From contig DOKQ01000076.1 of NCBI GenBank assembly GCA_003510215.1, forward strand, positions 1 to 10,491: DNA of 10,491 nucleotides, read 5' to 3'. Shown here piece by piece: positions 1 to 5,970 of the stretch; within the stretch, counting starts at the first letter, position 1; each line of letters opens with the position of its first letter. The position numbers and the translations under genes are program-made. This stretch comes from Erysipelotrichaceae bacterium. Its GTDB lineage: Bacteria; Bacillota_I; Bacilli_A; Erysipelotrichales; Erysipelotrichaceae. The notes under the pieces were generated by a model that was not told where the DNA came from, did no database searches, and saw only the letters and a program-made list of their open reading frames with translations.

Positions 1-554
1 GCTGCTTCCATAAAGGTATACGCCGCATCATAGATTTCCGGTGCTTTATCCAATGTTTCCATCACTTTCGGAACAAACCATTCACTGGAAATTTTCCCAC
101 CATAGTAATCAAGAAAGTTAAATCCATGGTCTCTTGCCAACTGATTCAGTTTATCCGCCGCATACTGAGCCGAATGATGTTTCCATAATTTGACCCATGC
201 ATATGGATGATGCTTAAATTCATCCAATTGACATAGCACCTGTTTGTCTTTAGTCACTGGCATCATTGTACATGCAGTAAAGTCGATACCAATACCGATG
301 ACATCTACAGATGCAACCTTTGCGTCTGAAATCACCTGTGGAATGGTTCGGTAAAGTACTTCCAGGTAGTCATTTGGATCCTGAAGGGCAAAATCAAACG
401 GTAGTTTTTCACTTTGATTCGGCAAGGTTTCATCTATGACTGAATTTGCATATTCCCAAACCGCTTCCTGAAGAATTTGCCCATTTTCGATGTCAACTAA
501 AATAGATCTTCCGGATAAAGTTCCGAAATCGACCCCAATCGTATATTTACTCAT
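1..554 (-). CDS. araB: L-ribulokinase, N-terminal part (cut by window start)
   Basis: FGGY-family sugar kinase that phosphorylates L-ribulose to L-ribulose 5-phosphate in cytoplasmic L-arabinose breakdown. Only the first 184 codons lie in the window; the full family is usually about 530-560 residues. The N-terminal phosphate-binding loop reads GVDFGTLSGRS (residues 7-17), and the GTLSGRS form is characteristic of AraB rather than xylulokinase or glycerol kinase. Further AraB-like stretches are FALQDPNDYLEVL (55-67), GIDFTACT (89-96) and YGGKISSEW (151-159). The start ATG at 554 has GGAG seven bases upstream, inside the end of araR, and the two genes overlap by 8 bp (547-554), which suggests translational coupling. 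It is the last gene of the visible operon and may be followed by further ara genes outside the window. Identification rests on motifs recognised by eye; the C-terminal half cannot be checked. Confidence 0.93.
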   Translation of the reverse strand, partial: MSKYTIGVDFGTLSGRSILVDIENGQILQEAVWEYANSVIDETLPNQSEKLPFDFALQDPNDYLEVLYRTIPQVISDAKVASVDVIGIGIDFTACTMMPVTKDKQVLCQLDEFKHHPYAWVKLWKHHSAQYAADKLNQLARDHGFNFLDYYGGKISSEWFVPKVMETLDKAPEIYDAAYTFMEA

Positions 555-1659
555 GATGTTTCTCCATTTTCTTTCGATTCGCAATCGACTGTCTTACGAC
601 AATTTCGACTGGCATAACTTTTGAATAACTCTTATTCCCTACTGTATTGTCTTCAATCATTTTAATCAGTGTTTTAGCTGCAACCTCACCAATGATTTCC
701 TTGGGATGAACAGCAGATGTAATACCCACTTCAAGATTGGCAATCAAATTGGTATCATCTATACTCACTACGGAAATATCTGTCGGAACAGATAAACCTC
801 GCCGTTTCATTTCAGCCAAAACCTTTATGCATACCTGGTCGTTATAGCAGACAATCGCTGTGCATTCCGCAATTTCTTCAAATACCCAGTTCATCTCTTT
901 GCCAAGCCACTCATAGCTATCAAACCAGATGACATGTTCATCCACAATCGGAATCTTATGTGCTCTTAGCGCTTTACCATATCCTGCATAACGGTACTTA
1001 CCCTGAACATCATCAAATTTGAAAATGCCTGCAATTTTCTTATGCCCATTCTGGATGAGTAATTCTGTTAGAGCGAAGGCTGATCCGACATCATCCATGA
1101 TAATACAGGGAATGTCACTTAACTCTGCATACTGATTATGAATAAAAACCACTGGAATTCCTTTTCTCTGGATTTCTCTAAATAAATCCACATTCATGGC
1201 AGGTAAATTGGTTTTACTTCCTTCAATGATTAATCCCATGGGGTTGATTTCAAGCATACGTTTTAAAAAGTTTGCCTCATTTTCAACTTTGTTATAAGTA
1301 ATCCCAAATTCGATTCCATATCCTGCACTTGTCAATATATTTTCTGCCCCAAACATAATGGTTGGGAAGATATACTCATATAATACGGTCGATAGAATGC
1401 CTACGCTGCTGGTACGCTGTGGCTGTGCAAATACCCGATTCACAAAGGTTCCACTGCCACGAACTTTCTTGATAGCACCTTCTTTTTCCAATTCATCCAA
1501 CGCCCTTCGAACCGTTTGTCGAGATAAATCAAACTTACGGCAAAGCATGTTTTCTGAGGGAAGTCGGTCCCCAAAACGGAACTGACCATTCGTCATGCCA
1601 TCAATAAGCCATTTCTTCAATTTGACATACTTGTGATCAAATGAATCTTCCCAGTGCAT
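547..1659 (-). CDS. araR: AraR-type arabinose repressor (GntR HTH + LacI-type sensor)
   Basis: Transcriptional repressor, 370 residues, with the hybrid layout of Bacillus subtilis AraR. An N-terminal GntR winged helix spans about residues 8-74, with LPSE at 33-36, the recognition helix LSRQTVRRAL at 45-54 and the wing VRGSGTFV at 66-73. A LacI/periplasmic-binding-like effector domain follows from about residue 86, including CYNDQ and the VPTDISVVSIDD segment typical of LacI-family C-terminal domains. I chose the ATG at 1659 because a full AAGGAGG lies 8 bases before it. An upstream in-frame ATG at 1680 overlaps the permease stop but has no such site, and starting there would put the Shine-Dalgarno sequence inside the gene. 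It lies between permease and kinase in the operon, so it is probably autoregulated. L-arabinose is the expected inducer from family and context; this is not shown directly. It could be a repressor for a related pentose. Confidence 0.88.
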   Translation of the reverse strand: MHWEDSFDHKYVKLKKWLIDGMTNGQFRFGDRLPSENMLCRKFDLSRQTVRRALDELEKEGAIKKVRGSGTFVNRVFAQPQRTSSVGILSTVLYEYIFPTIMFGAENILTSAGYGIEFGITYNKVENEANFLKRMLEINPMGLIIEGSKTNLPAMNVDLFREIQRKGIPVVFIHNQYAELSDIPCIIMDDVGSAFALTELLIQNGHKKIAGIFKFDDVQGKYRYAGYGKALRAHKIPIVDEHVIWFDSYEWLGKEMNWVFEEIAECTAIVCYNDQVCIKVLAEMKRRGLSVPTDISVVSIDDTNLIANLEVGITSAVHPKEIIGEVAAKTLIKMIEDNTVGNKSYSKVMPVEIVVRQSIANRKKMEKHHE

Positions 1660-1679
1660 ACGCAGTTCCTCCTTACTCA

Positions 1680-2906
1680 TTAAGCCGTTTTACGTTTACT
1701 ATAGACATCGAAAGCTACAGCAGCCAAGAGAACAAATCCCTTGATCGCCTGTTGCCAGTCGATGGAGACGGACATAATGGACATACCATTATTCAATATC
1801 CCCATAATCAAACCACCAATGATAGCCCCTACAACGGTACCGATACCACCTGAAGCGGAAGCACCACCGATATAACACGCAGCGATGGCATCAAGTTCAA
1901 AGTTACCACCGGCTTTAGGTGTTGCGGCGTTTAGGCGTCCTGCGAATACGATTCCTGCCAATGCCGCAAGAACTGACATATTGACATATACCCAGAAGAA
2001 GACGCGACTTGTCTTGATTCCTGAGAGTTTCGCTGCTTTTTCGTTTCCACCAAACGCATAGATATGACGACCAATCGTCGTTTTCTGAGTAATAAAGGTA
2101 AAGAGTACAACCAAAAATCCTAGAAGAATCAATACGATAGGCAATCCTTTATATTGAGCCAGAATATAGGATATCCAGATGATGGATACACCAATAGCAA
2201 CTTCCTTGATGATAAATAAAGGCATACTAATCATTTCAAAGTTATGTTTTCTTAGTTGACGACGCTTATTCAAATCACTGACAACCATAAGAAGAACCGT
2301 TATAACCCCAAATACCATCGTTGTCAGATGCAACCCATCGTTTCCGAAGAAATCGGGGAGAAATCCTGCTGCCATCATGGTATATCCAGGCGTAAATGGA
2401 GCTAGTGTCATCCCTTTGAGGATAACCATTGTCAAGCCTCTAAAGATAAGTTGACCTGCCAGAGTGACAATAAATGCCGGTATTCTTACATACGCAATCC
2501 AGAAACCTTGCCAAGCACCAATCAGTGCACCAATGACCAATGAAATCACAATCGTCTCGACCGTGCCCCATTTCCATTGAACAATCATAACCGCAGAGAC
2601 TGCGCCCACAAAGCCCGCAACCGAGCCAACAGATAGGTCAATGTTTCCTGTAAGAATGACCAGTAGCATACCGATTGCCATGATCAGAATATATGAGTTT
2701 TGTTGTATAAGGTTGGAAACATTGATTGGACGTAGCAAGACTCCATTGGTTGTATATTGGAAAACAATCACGATAAGTATGAGCGCCATAAGCATGGTAT
2801 ACTGCTTGATATTGCTCATAAATAAATATCTTAAATTACGAATACCAATCGTTCTACCTTCTTTGATTTTAGTTGATTGATCTTTCAGTTTATCTAGTTT
2901 GACCAT
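1680..2906 (-). CDS. gguB: Multiple-monosaccharide ABC transporter permease (GguB/MmsB type)
   Basis: Integral membrane permease of 408 residues, BPD_transp_2 (RbsC/XylH/MglC) superfamily, forming the sugar channel with the GguA-type ATPase upstream. Visible family marks are the GNIDLSVGSVAGFVGA segment, RIPAFIVTLAGQLIFRG, and the cytoplasmic loop GRHIYAFGGNEKAAKLSGI that docks on the ATPase. The end reads GGASASGGIGTVVGAIIGGLIMG. Many long hydrophobic stretches suggest about ten or more membrane segments. It is longer than RbsC or MglC (about 320-340), as expected for the XylH/GguB branch. The ATG at 2906 is preferred because AAAGGA lies 8 bases before it. An in-frame ATG at 2927 lacks a good site and would deepen the overlap. 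The overlap with gguA is 17 bp (2890-2906), consistent with coupled translation. An araH or xylH naming would also be defensible. Confidence 0.88.
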   Translation of the reverse strand: MVKLDKLKDQSTKIKEGRTIGIRNLRYLFMSNIKQYTMLMALILIVIVFQYTTNGVLLRPINVSNLIQQNSYILIMAIGMLLVILTGNIDLSVGSVAGFVGAVSAVMIVQWKWGTVETIVISLVIGALIGAWQGFWIAYVRIPAFIVTLAGQLIFRGLTMVILKGMTLAPFTPGYTMMAAGFLPDFFGNDGLHLTTMVFGVITVLLMVVSDLNKRRQLRKHNFEMISMPLFIIKEVAIGVSIIWISYILAQYKGLPIVLILLGFLVVLFTFITQKTTIGRHIYAFGGNEKAAKLSGIKTSRVFFWVYVNMSVLAALAGIVFAGRLNAATPKAGGNFELDAIAACYIGGASASGGIGTVVGAIIGGLIMGILNNGMSIMSVSIDWQQAIKGFVLLAAVAFDVYSKRKTA

Positions 2907-4446
2907 ATGACTTATCCTTTCCTGCATCTCTCATGATACAACGCATAATATTTTCCTGAGTTGCATCATACCGATTAAACTCTCCGATGATTCTACCCTC
3001 ATTCATGACATACACCCGATCGCACATCCCAAGAAGTTCCGGCATTTCAGATGATATCATCACAATACTTTTACCTTGTGAGACCAGTTCGTTCATAATC
3101 TGATAAATCTCGAATTTTGCACCGACATCAATCCCACGGGTAGGTTCATCAAGGAAGAGAACTTCAGGATCCGAGTAGATCCATCGGCTCAAAACTACTT
3201 TCTGCTGGTTACCACCGGATAGATTTCCGGTCCGTTGACGAATACTTGAACTTCGTATGTTCAGCTTGTTCCGATATTCATTCGCAACATTGACTTCCTT
3301 ATGTTCATCAATGATATAATTCTTACTGATTTTTTTGTGATTTCCCATGGTAATGTTGTGTCGAATATCATCAATTAATACTAGACCAGCCGATTTGCGA
3401 TCTTCTGTTAGATACGCAATCCCCACTTTCATCGCATCTGCTTCCGATTTCAGCCTCAACTTTTTACCCTTAAGAATCATATCCCCTGAAATATTACTTC
3501 CAAAAGCTCCACCAAACAAACTCATAGCAAGTTCTGTTCGACCAGCACCCATAAGCCCAGCAATCCCAACAATCTCCCCTTCACGGACATTGAAGTTAAC
3601 ATTTTTTATCACATGCCGCTTGGAATCCATCGTATCATAGACGGACCAATTATTTACTTCCAGTGCCACATCACCCACAAAGTTATCTCTACCAGGGAAG
3701 CGATCCACGATTTCACGCCCGACCATTCCCTTGATAATTCGTTCTTCTGTAAAATCATCAAATCCCCGAACTAACGTTTCAATCGTTGCGCCATCACGCA
3801 GGATGGTAATCGAGTCAGCAATCTGCTCAATTTCATTGAGTTTATGGGAAATAATGATGGAAGTAACCCCTTGTTTTTTTAGTTCCAGCAATAGCTTCAA
3901 TAAGTTTTGACTCTCTTCTTCATTCAGTGCTGCTGTAGGCTCATCCAGAATTAACAGTTTCACTTCTTTGGCCAGTGCCTTAGCGATCTCGACCAACTGT
4001 TGCTTTCCAACACCGATGTCTTTGATTCTCACTGAAGGATTGTCCTGCAGACCAACTTTACGTAATAAAGCCACCGATTCTCCATTGGTAGCATTCCAGT
4101 CAATAATTCCCTTATTTGAACGTTCGTTCCCTAAAAAAAGATTTTCTGCGATGGTCATATATGGAACCAACGCAAGTTCCTGATGAATAATGACGATTCC
4201 TACATGCTCACTATCACGGATGTTTTTGAATTTACATTCTTCACCCTGATAAATAATCTCACCGGTATAACTACCATGGGGATATACACCGCTAAGAACA
4301 TTCATTAAAGTGGATTTACCCGCACCGTTTTCACCAACCAGTGCATGAATTTCACCCTTCGTAACCTGCAGCTGAACCTGATTCAGCGCCTTCACCCCAG
4401 GGAATTCTTTGGTTATGCTCTTCATTTCTAATATAATTTCTGCCAT
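2890..4446 (-). CDS. gguA: Multiple-monosaccharide ABC transporter, double ATP-binding protein (GguA/MmsA type)
   Basis: Cytoplasmic ATPase of 518 residues with two tandem nucleotide-binding domains, powering sugar import. Domain 1 has Walker A GENGAGKST (residues 38-46), a Q-loop region around HQEL, signature IGVGKQQLVEIAKAL, and Walker B LLILDEPTAAL ending near residue 173. Domain 2 has the degenerate P-loop GLMGAGRTEL typical of the second half of RbsA/MglA/XylG proteins, a canonical LSGGNQQKV signature and Walker B VLFLDEPTRGIDVG. The IGVGKQQ form of the first signature and the close partnership with a ChvE-like protein favour the GguA branch. The ATG at 4446 is preferred: AAGGAG lies about 7 bases upstream. 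An in-frame ATG at 4509 would place a strong hairpin inside the coding region and add a tail not expected in the family. It follows chvE after a 78-bp gap containing that hairpin, and overlaps gguB by 17 bp. Confidence 0.92.
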   Translation of the reverse strand: MAEIILEMKSITKEFPGVKALNQVQLQVTKGEIHALVGENGAGKSTLMNVLSGVYPHGSYTGEIIYQGEECKFKNIRDSEHVGIVIIHQELALVPYMTIAENLFLGNERSNKGIIDWNATNGESVALLRKVGLQDNPSVRIKDIGVGKQQLVEIAKALAKEVKLLILDEPTAALNEEESQNLLKLLLELKKQGVTSIIISHKLNEIEQIADSITILRDGATIETLVRGFDDFTEERIIKGMVGREIVDRFPGRDNFVGDVALEVNNWSVYDTMDSKRHVIKNVNFNVREGEIVGIAGLMGAGRTELAMSLFGGAFGSNISGDMILKGKKLRLKSEADAMKVGIAYLTEDRKSAGLVLIDDIRHNITMGNHKKISKNYIIDEHKEVNVANEYRNKLNIRSSSIRQRTGNLSGGNQQKVVLSRWIYSDPEVLFLDEPTRGIDVGAKFEIYQIMNELVSQGKSIVMISSEMPELLGMCDRVYVMNEGRIIGEFNRYDATQENIMRCIMRDAGKDKSYGQTR

Positions 4447-4466
4447 AGAACTCTCCTTATCCAATA

Positions 4467-4506
4467 AAGTCCATTGAGTTTGGTCAAAGACCAAACTCAA
4501 TGACTT
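4467..4506 (-). promoter_or_regulatory. Intercistronic stem-loop between chvE and gguA
   Basis: A perfect 14-bp inverted repeat, with arms at 4472-4485 (CATTGAGTTTGGTC) and 4489-4502 and a 3-base loop, can be extended by 4 more pairs (4467-4470 with 4503-4506) across a single bulged base. It begins 18 bases after the chvE stop. No U-run follows on the transcript, and the ribosome binding site of gguA comes shortly after it, so a complete terminator is unlikely. Such hairpins after a binding-protein gene commonly protect the upstream message from 3' exonucleases or reduce read-through, so that the binding protein exceeds the membrane parts (as in mal and other sugar ABC operons). That role is inferred. 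Confidence 0.8.
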
Positions 4507-4524
4507 CATGATTTGTGTGAATAA

Positions 4525-5601
4525 TTAGTTTAAATCAGAATCTTTCCAGTAACCTGTGTCAATTAACGCTTCACGATAGTTGTTAATGTCGACTGAGACT
4601 GGTTCTAACAAGTAGGAAGGAACAATTTTCTTTCCGTTGTCATATGTTTTTGTATCGTTGATAGGAACGGTCGTGCCATTTTTAACAGCTTCGATCATTT
4701 CAACTGTTTTCTTAGCTAGCTCACGAGTATCTTTAAATACGGTTTGTGACTGTTCGCCAGCGATAATGGATTTTACGGATGGAAGTTCAGCATCTTGACC
4801 TGTAATGATTGGAAGAGGCTTACCAGCAACTCCGTAACCAGCAGCTTTAACAGCGGCTAAGATCCCAATGGACAATCCATCGTATGGAGACAATACTGCA
4901 TCAACGTTTTTGTCTGTGTAATGAGCGGAGATTAAGTTTTGCATACGAGCCATAGCTACTGAGCCATCCCAACGTAGTGTTCCAACTTTGTCAATGCCCA
5001 TTTCGCCAGATACGACAACTAGTTTACCATTGTCAATGTATGGCTTAAGAACGCTGATTGCGCCATCATAGAAGAAGTATGAGTTATTATCATCTGGAGA
5101 TCCACCGAATAATTCAATGTTGAATGGACCCGTTGCATTCGCAAGATCAAGCTTTTCTACAATATATGTTGCTTGTTGTACACCGACTTTAAAGTTGTCG
5201 AATGTTGCATAGTAAGAAACATGTTCGGTACCAAGAATTAAACGGTCATAAGCAATAACTGTGATTCCTTGGTCTTTCGCTTTTTGGATAACATCATTTA
5301 ATGATTGGTTATCGATAGCAGCGATAACAAGAACGTTAACTCCTTTAGTAACCATGTTTTCAACTTGAGCTACTTGAGCCTCAATGTTGTCCTCTGCGTA
5401 TTGTAGGTCAACACGGTAACCCTTCGATTCAAGAAGATCTTTCATTGTGTTTCCATCGGAAATCCAACGAGTTGAAGATTGAGTAGGCATAGCGATTCCA
5501 ACGTAATCAAACTTATCTTCTTCGCCTGATCCACCATTGGTACATCCAGTAAAGCTAAACGCCATAACCATAACTAGAAGTAATGCAAATAATTTTTTCA
5601 T
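4525..5601 (-). CDS. chvE: ChvE-like sugar-binding lipoprotein of ABC transporter
   Basis: Extracellular, membrane-anchored sugar receptor of 358 residues, Peripla_BP_4 (ribose/galactose/xylose-binding) family. The signal peptide is MKKLFALLLVMVMAFSFTGC, with lipobox FTGC and the lipidated cysteine at residue 20, followed by a short polar linker. The mature part closely follows Agrobacterium ChvE as I remember it: VGIAMPTQSSTRWISDG, ENMVTKGVNVLVIAAIDNQSL, VIAYDRLI, VSYYATFDNFKVGVQQA, FNIELFGGSPDDNNSYFF, VLSPYDGLSIGI, ITGQDAELPSVKSIIAGEQ and FKDTRELA. ChvE binds several aldoses including L-arabinose, galactose, glucose and xylose, so specificity cannot be read from similarity alone; araR and araB downstream argue for arabinose. 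The ATG at 5601 is preferred because AAAGGA lies 7 bases upstream and the signal peptide then starts with MKK; the in-frame ATGs further upstream are badly placed. It is the first gene of the operon and is separated from gguA by a strong hairpin. Confidence 0.92.
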   Translation of the reverse strand: MKKLFALLLVMVMAFSFTGCTNGGSGEEDKFDYVGIAMPTQSSTRWISDGNTMKDLLESKGYRVDLQYAEDNIEAQVAQVENMVTKGVNVLVIAAIDNQSLNDVIQKAKDQGITVIAYDRLILGTEHVSYYATFDNFKVGVQQATYIVEKLDLANATGPFNIELFGGSPDDNNSYFFYDGAISVLKPYIDNGKLVVVSGEMGIDKVGTLRWDGSVAMARMQNLISAHYTDKNVDAVLSPYDGLSIGILAAVKAAGYGVAGKPLPIITGQDAELPSVKSIIAGEQSQTVFKDTRELAKKTVEMIEAVKNGTTVPINDTKTYDNGKKIVPSYLLEPVSVDINNYREALIDTGYWKDSDLN

Positions 5602-5626
5602 ATTCATGTCCTTTCTTTTTCCCATG

Positions 5627-5660
5627 TAGCGCAACTTGTATCATTTTTGTGCAAGCGCTA
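5627..5660 (-). promoter_or_regulatory. Possible leader hairpin upstream of the chvE ribosome binding site
   Basis: TAGCG (5627-5631) plus CTTG (5635-5638) can pair with CAAG (5652-5655) plus CGCTA (5656-5660), giving 9 pairs with a 3-base bulge and a 13-base loop. In the transcript it would lie about 10 bases before the chvE ribosome binding site. It overlaps one cre-like site and one ACTTGTA box, so the symmetry may reflect DNA-binding sites rather than RNA folding. No known riboswitch class is recognised. Confidence 0.35.
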
Positions 5661-5663
5661 TCA
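5650..5663. promoter_or_regulatory. cre-like site (CcpA) in the chvE leader
   Basis: TGCAAGCGCTATCA fits the catabolite-responsive element TGWAANCGNTNWCA with one mismatch (C at the third position). It lies about 60 bases downstream of the predicted transcription start and about 50 bases before the chvE start codon, a position where CcpA would be expected to block elongation when a preferred sugar is present. No CcpA gene is in the window. Confidence 0.6.
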
Positions 5664-5727
5664 TTGGGTATAGTTTAACAAGGAATCTACAGGATTTAAA
5701 GACTGTTTTGCACGCATCTTGTACTTT

Positions 5728-5756
5728 ATTATCTATGTTCAGATTCTTATTGTCAT
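5728..5756 (-). promoter_or_regulatory. Sigma-A-type promoter of the chvE-gguAB-araR-araB operon
   Basis: On the minus strand, ATGACA (5751-5756, five of six with TTGACA) is separated by exactly 17 bp from GATAAT (5728-5733, five of six with TATAAT). The expected start is near 5721, giving a leader of about 120 bases before chvE. It is flanked on both sides by ACTTGTA boxes and lies between two cre-like sites, fitting a promoter repressed by AraR and subject to catabolite control. Confidence 0.65.
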
Positions 5757-5768
5757 CTACTTGTATTT

Positions 5769-5797
5769 ATTATACACAATAAAATAATCAACTTGTA
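5769..5797 (-). promoter_or_regulatory. Weak second promoter candidate upstream of chvE
   Basis: A perfect minus-strand TATAAT occurs at 5769-5774. The hexamer 17 bp upstream is TACAAG (5792-5797), a poor -35 that coincides with an ACTTGTA box. It might be an activator-dependent or secondary start, or simply AT-rich background. The promoter at 5728-5756 is the better candidate. Confidence 0.25.
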
Positions 5798-5847
5798 CTT
5801 TGATTGTCATGTAAATTTAGATTGTAATTTTCCGAAATAAATGTAAA

Positions 5848-5861
5848 TGAAAGCGTTTACT
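5848..5861. promoter_or_regulatory. cre-like site (CcpA) upstream of the ara-type promoter
   Basis: TGAAAGCGTTTACT fits TGWAANCGNTNWCA with one mismatch at the last base. It lies about 130 bp upstream of the predicted start of the chvE operon and about 60 bp beyond the terminator of the exporter operon, so it belongs to the ara region. Being upstream, it would have to act through looping with the second cre-like site near 5650 or by an activating role; which is not determinable here. Confidence 0.6.
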
Positions 5862-5921
5862 ATTAATAATAATGTTTGCTTTTTGATAATACCTTTTACC
5901 TAATTGACCCATCGATGCACT

Positions 5922-5954
5922 AAAAAAAACCACAAACGATCAACGCTGTGGTTT
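5922..5954 (-). terminator. Intrinsic terminator of the marR-ABC exporter operon
   Basis: Read on the minus strand, AAACCACA (5954-5947) pairs with TGTGGTTT (5934-5927) around a 12-base loop and runs directly into a tract of eight Ts (5929-5922). It begins 16 bases after the stop codon of the second exporter gene. This is a classic rho-independent terminator and separates the efflux operon from the ara-type control region. Confidence 0.9.
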
Positions 5955-5970
5955 AAGTAACATAAATTTT

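Larger units (their letters stand above)
5634..5797. promoter_or_regulatory. Four ACTTGTA-type boxes, candidate AraR operator half-sites
   Basis: Plus-strand copies are ACTTGTA at 5634-5640, TCTTGTA at 5717-5723, ACTTGTA at 5759-5765 and ACTTGTA at 5791-5797. Three continue as TTGTA(C/T)TT(T/A)..ATT. The TTGTAC core equals one half of the palindromic B. subtilis AraR operator (TTGTACGTACAA core), but no full palindrome is present. Start-to-start distances of 83, 42 and 32 bp are close to 8, 4 and 3 helical turns. One box covers the predicted transcription start and another lies just upstream of the -35 box. Binding by AraR is inferred from position and half-site similarity. Confidence 0.5.

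Noticed and set aside
1660..1680. Start of araR at the ATG overlapping the permease stop
   Set aside because: The AAGGAGG that fits the ATG at 1659 would lie inside the gene, and the extra residues add nothing to the GntR domain.
4472..4502. The chvE-gguA hairpin as a rho-independent terminator
   Set aside because: No run of Ts follows the stem in the direction of transcription, and the downstream genes complete the same transporter.
4447..4509. A 21-residue N-terminal extension of the GguA-type ATPase
   Set aside because: It is translated hairpin sequence, and a strong AAGGAG lies before the ATG at 4446.
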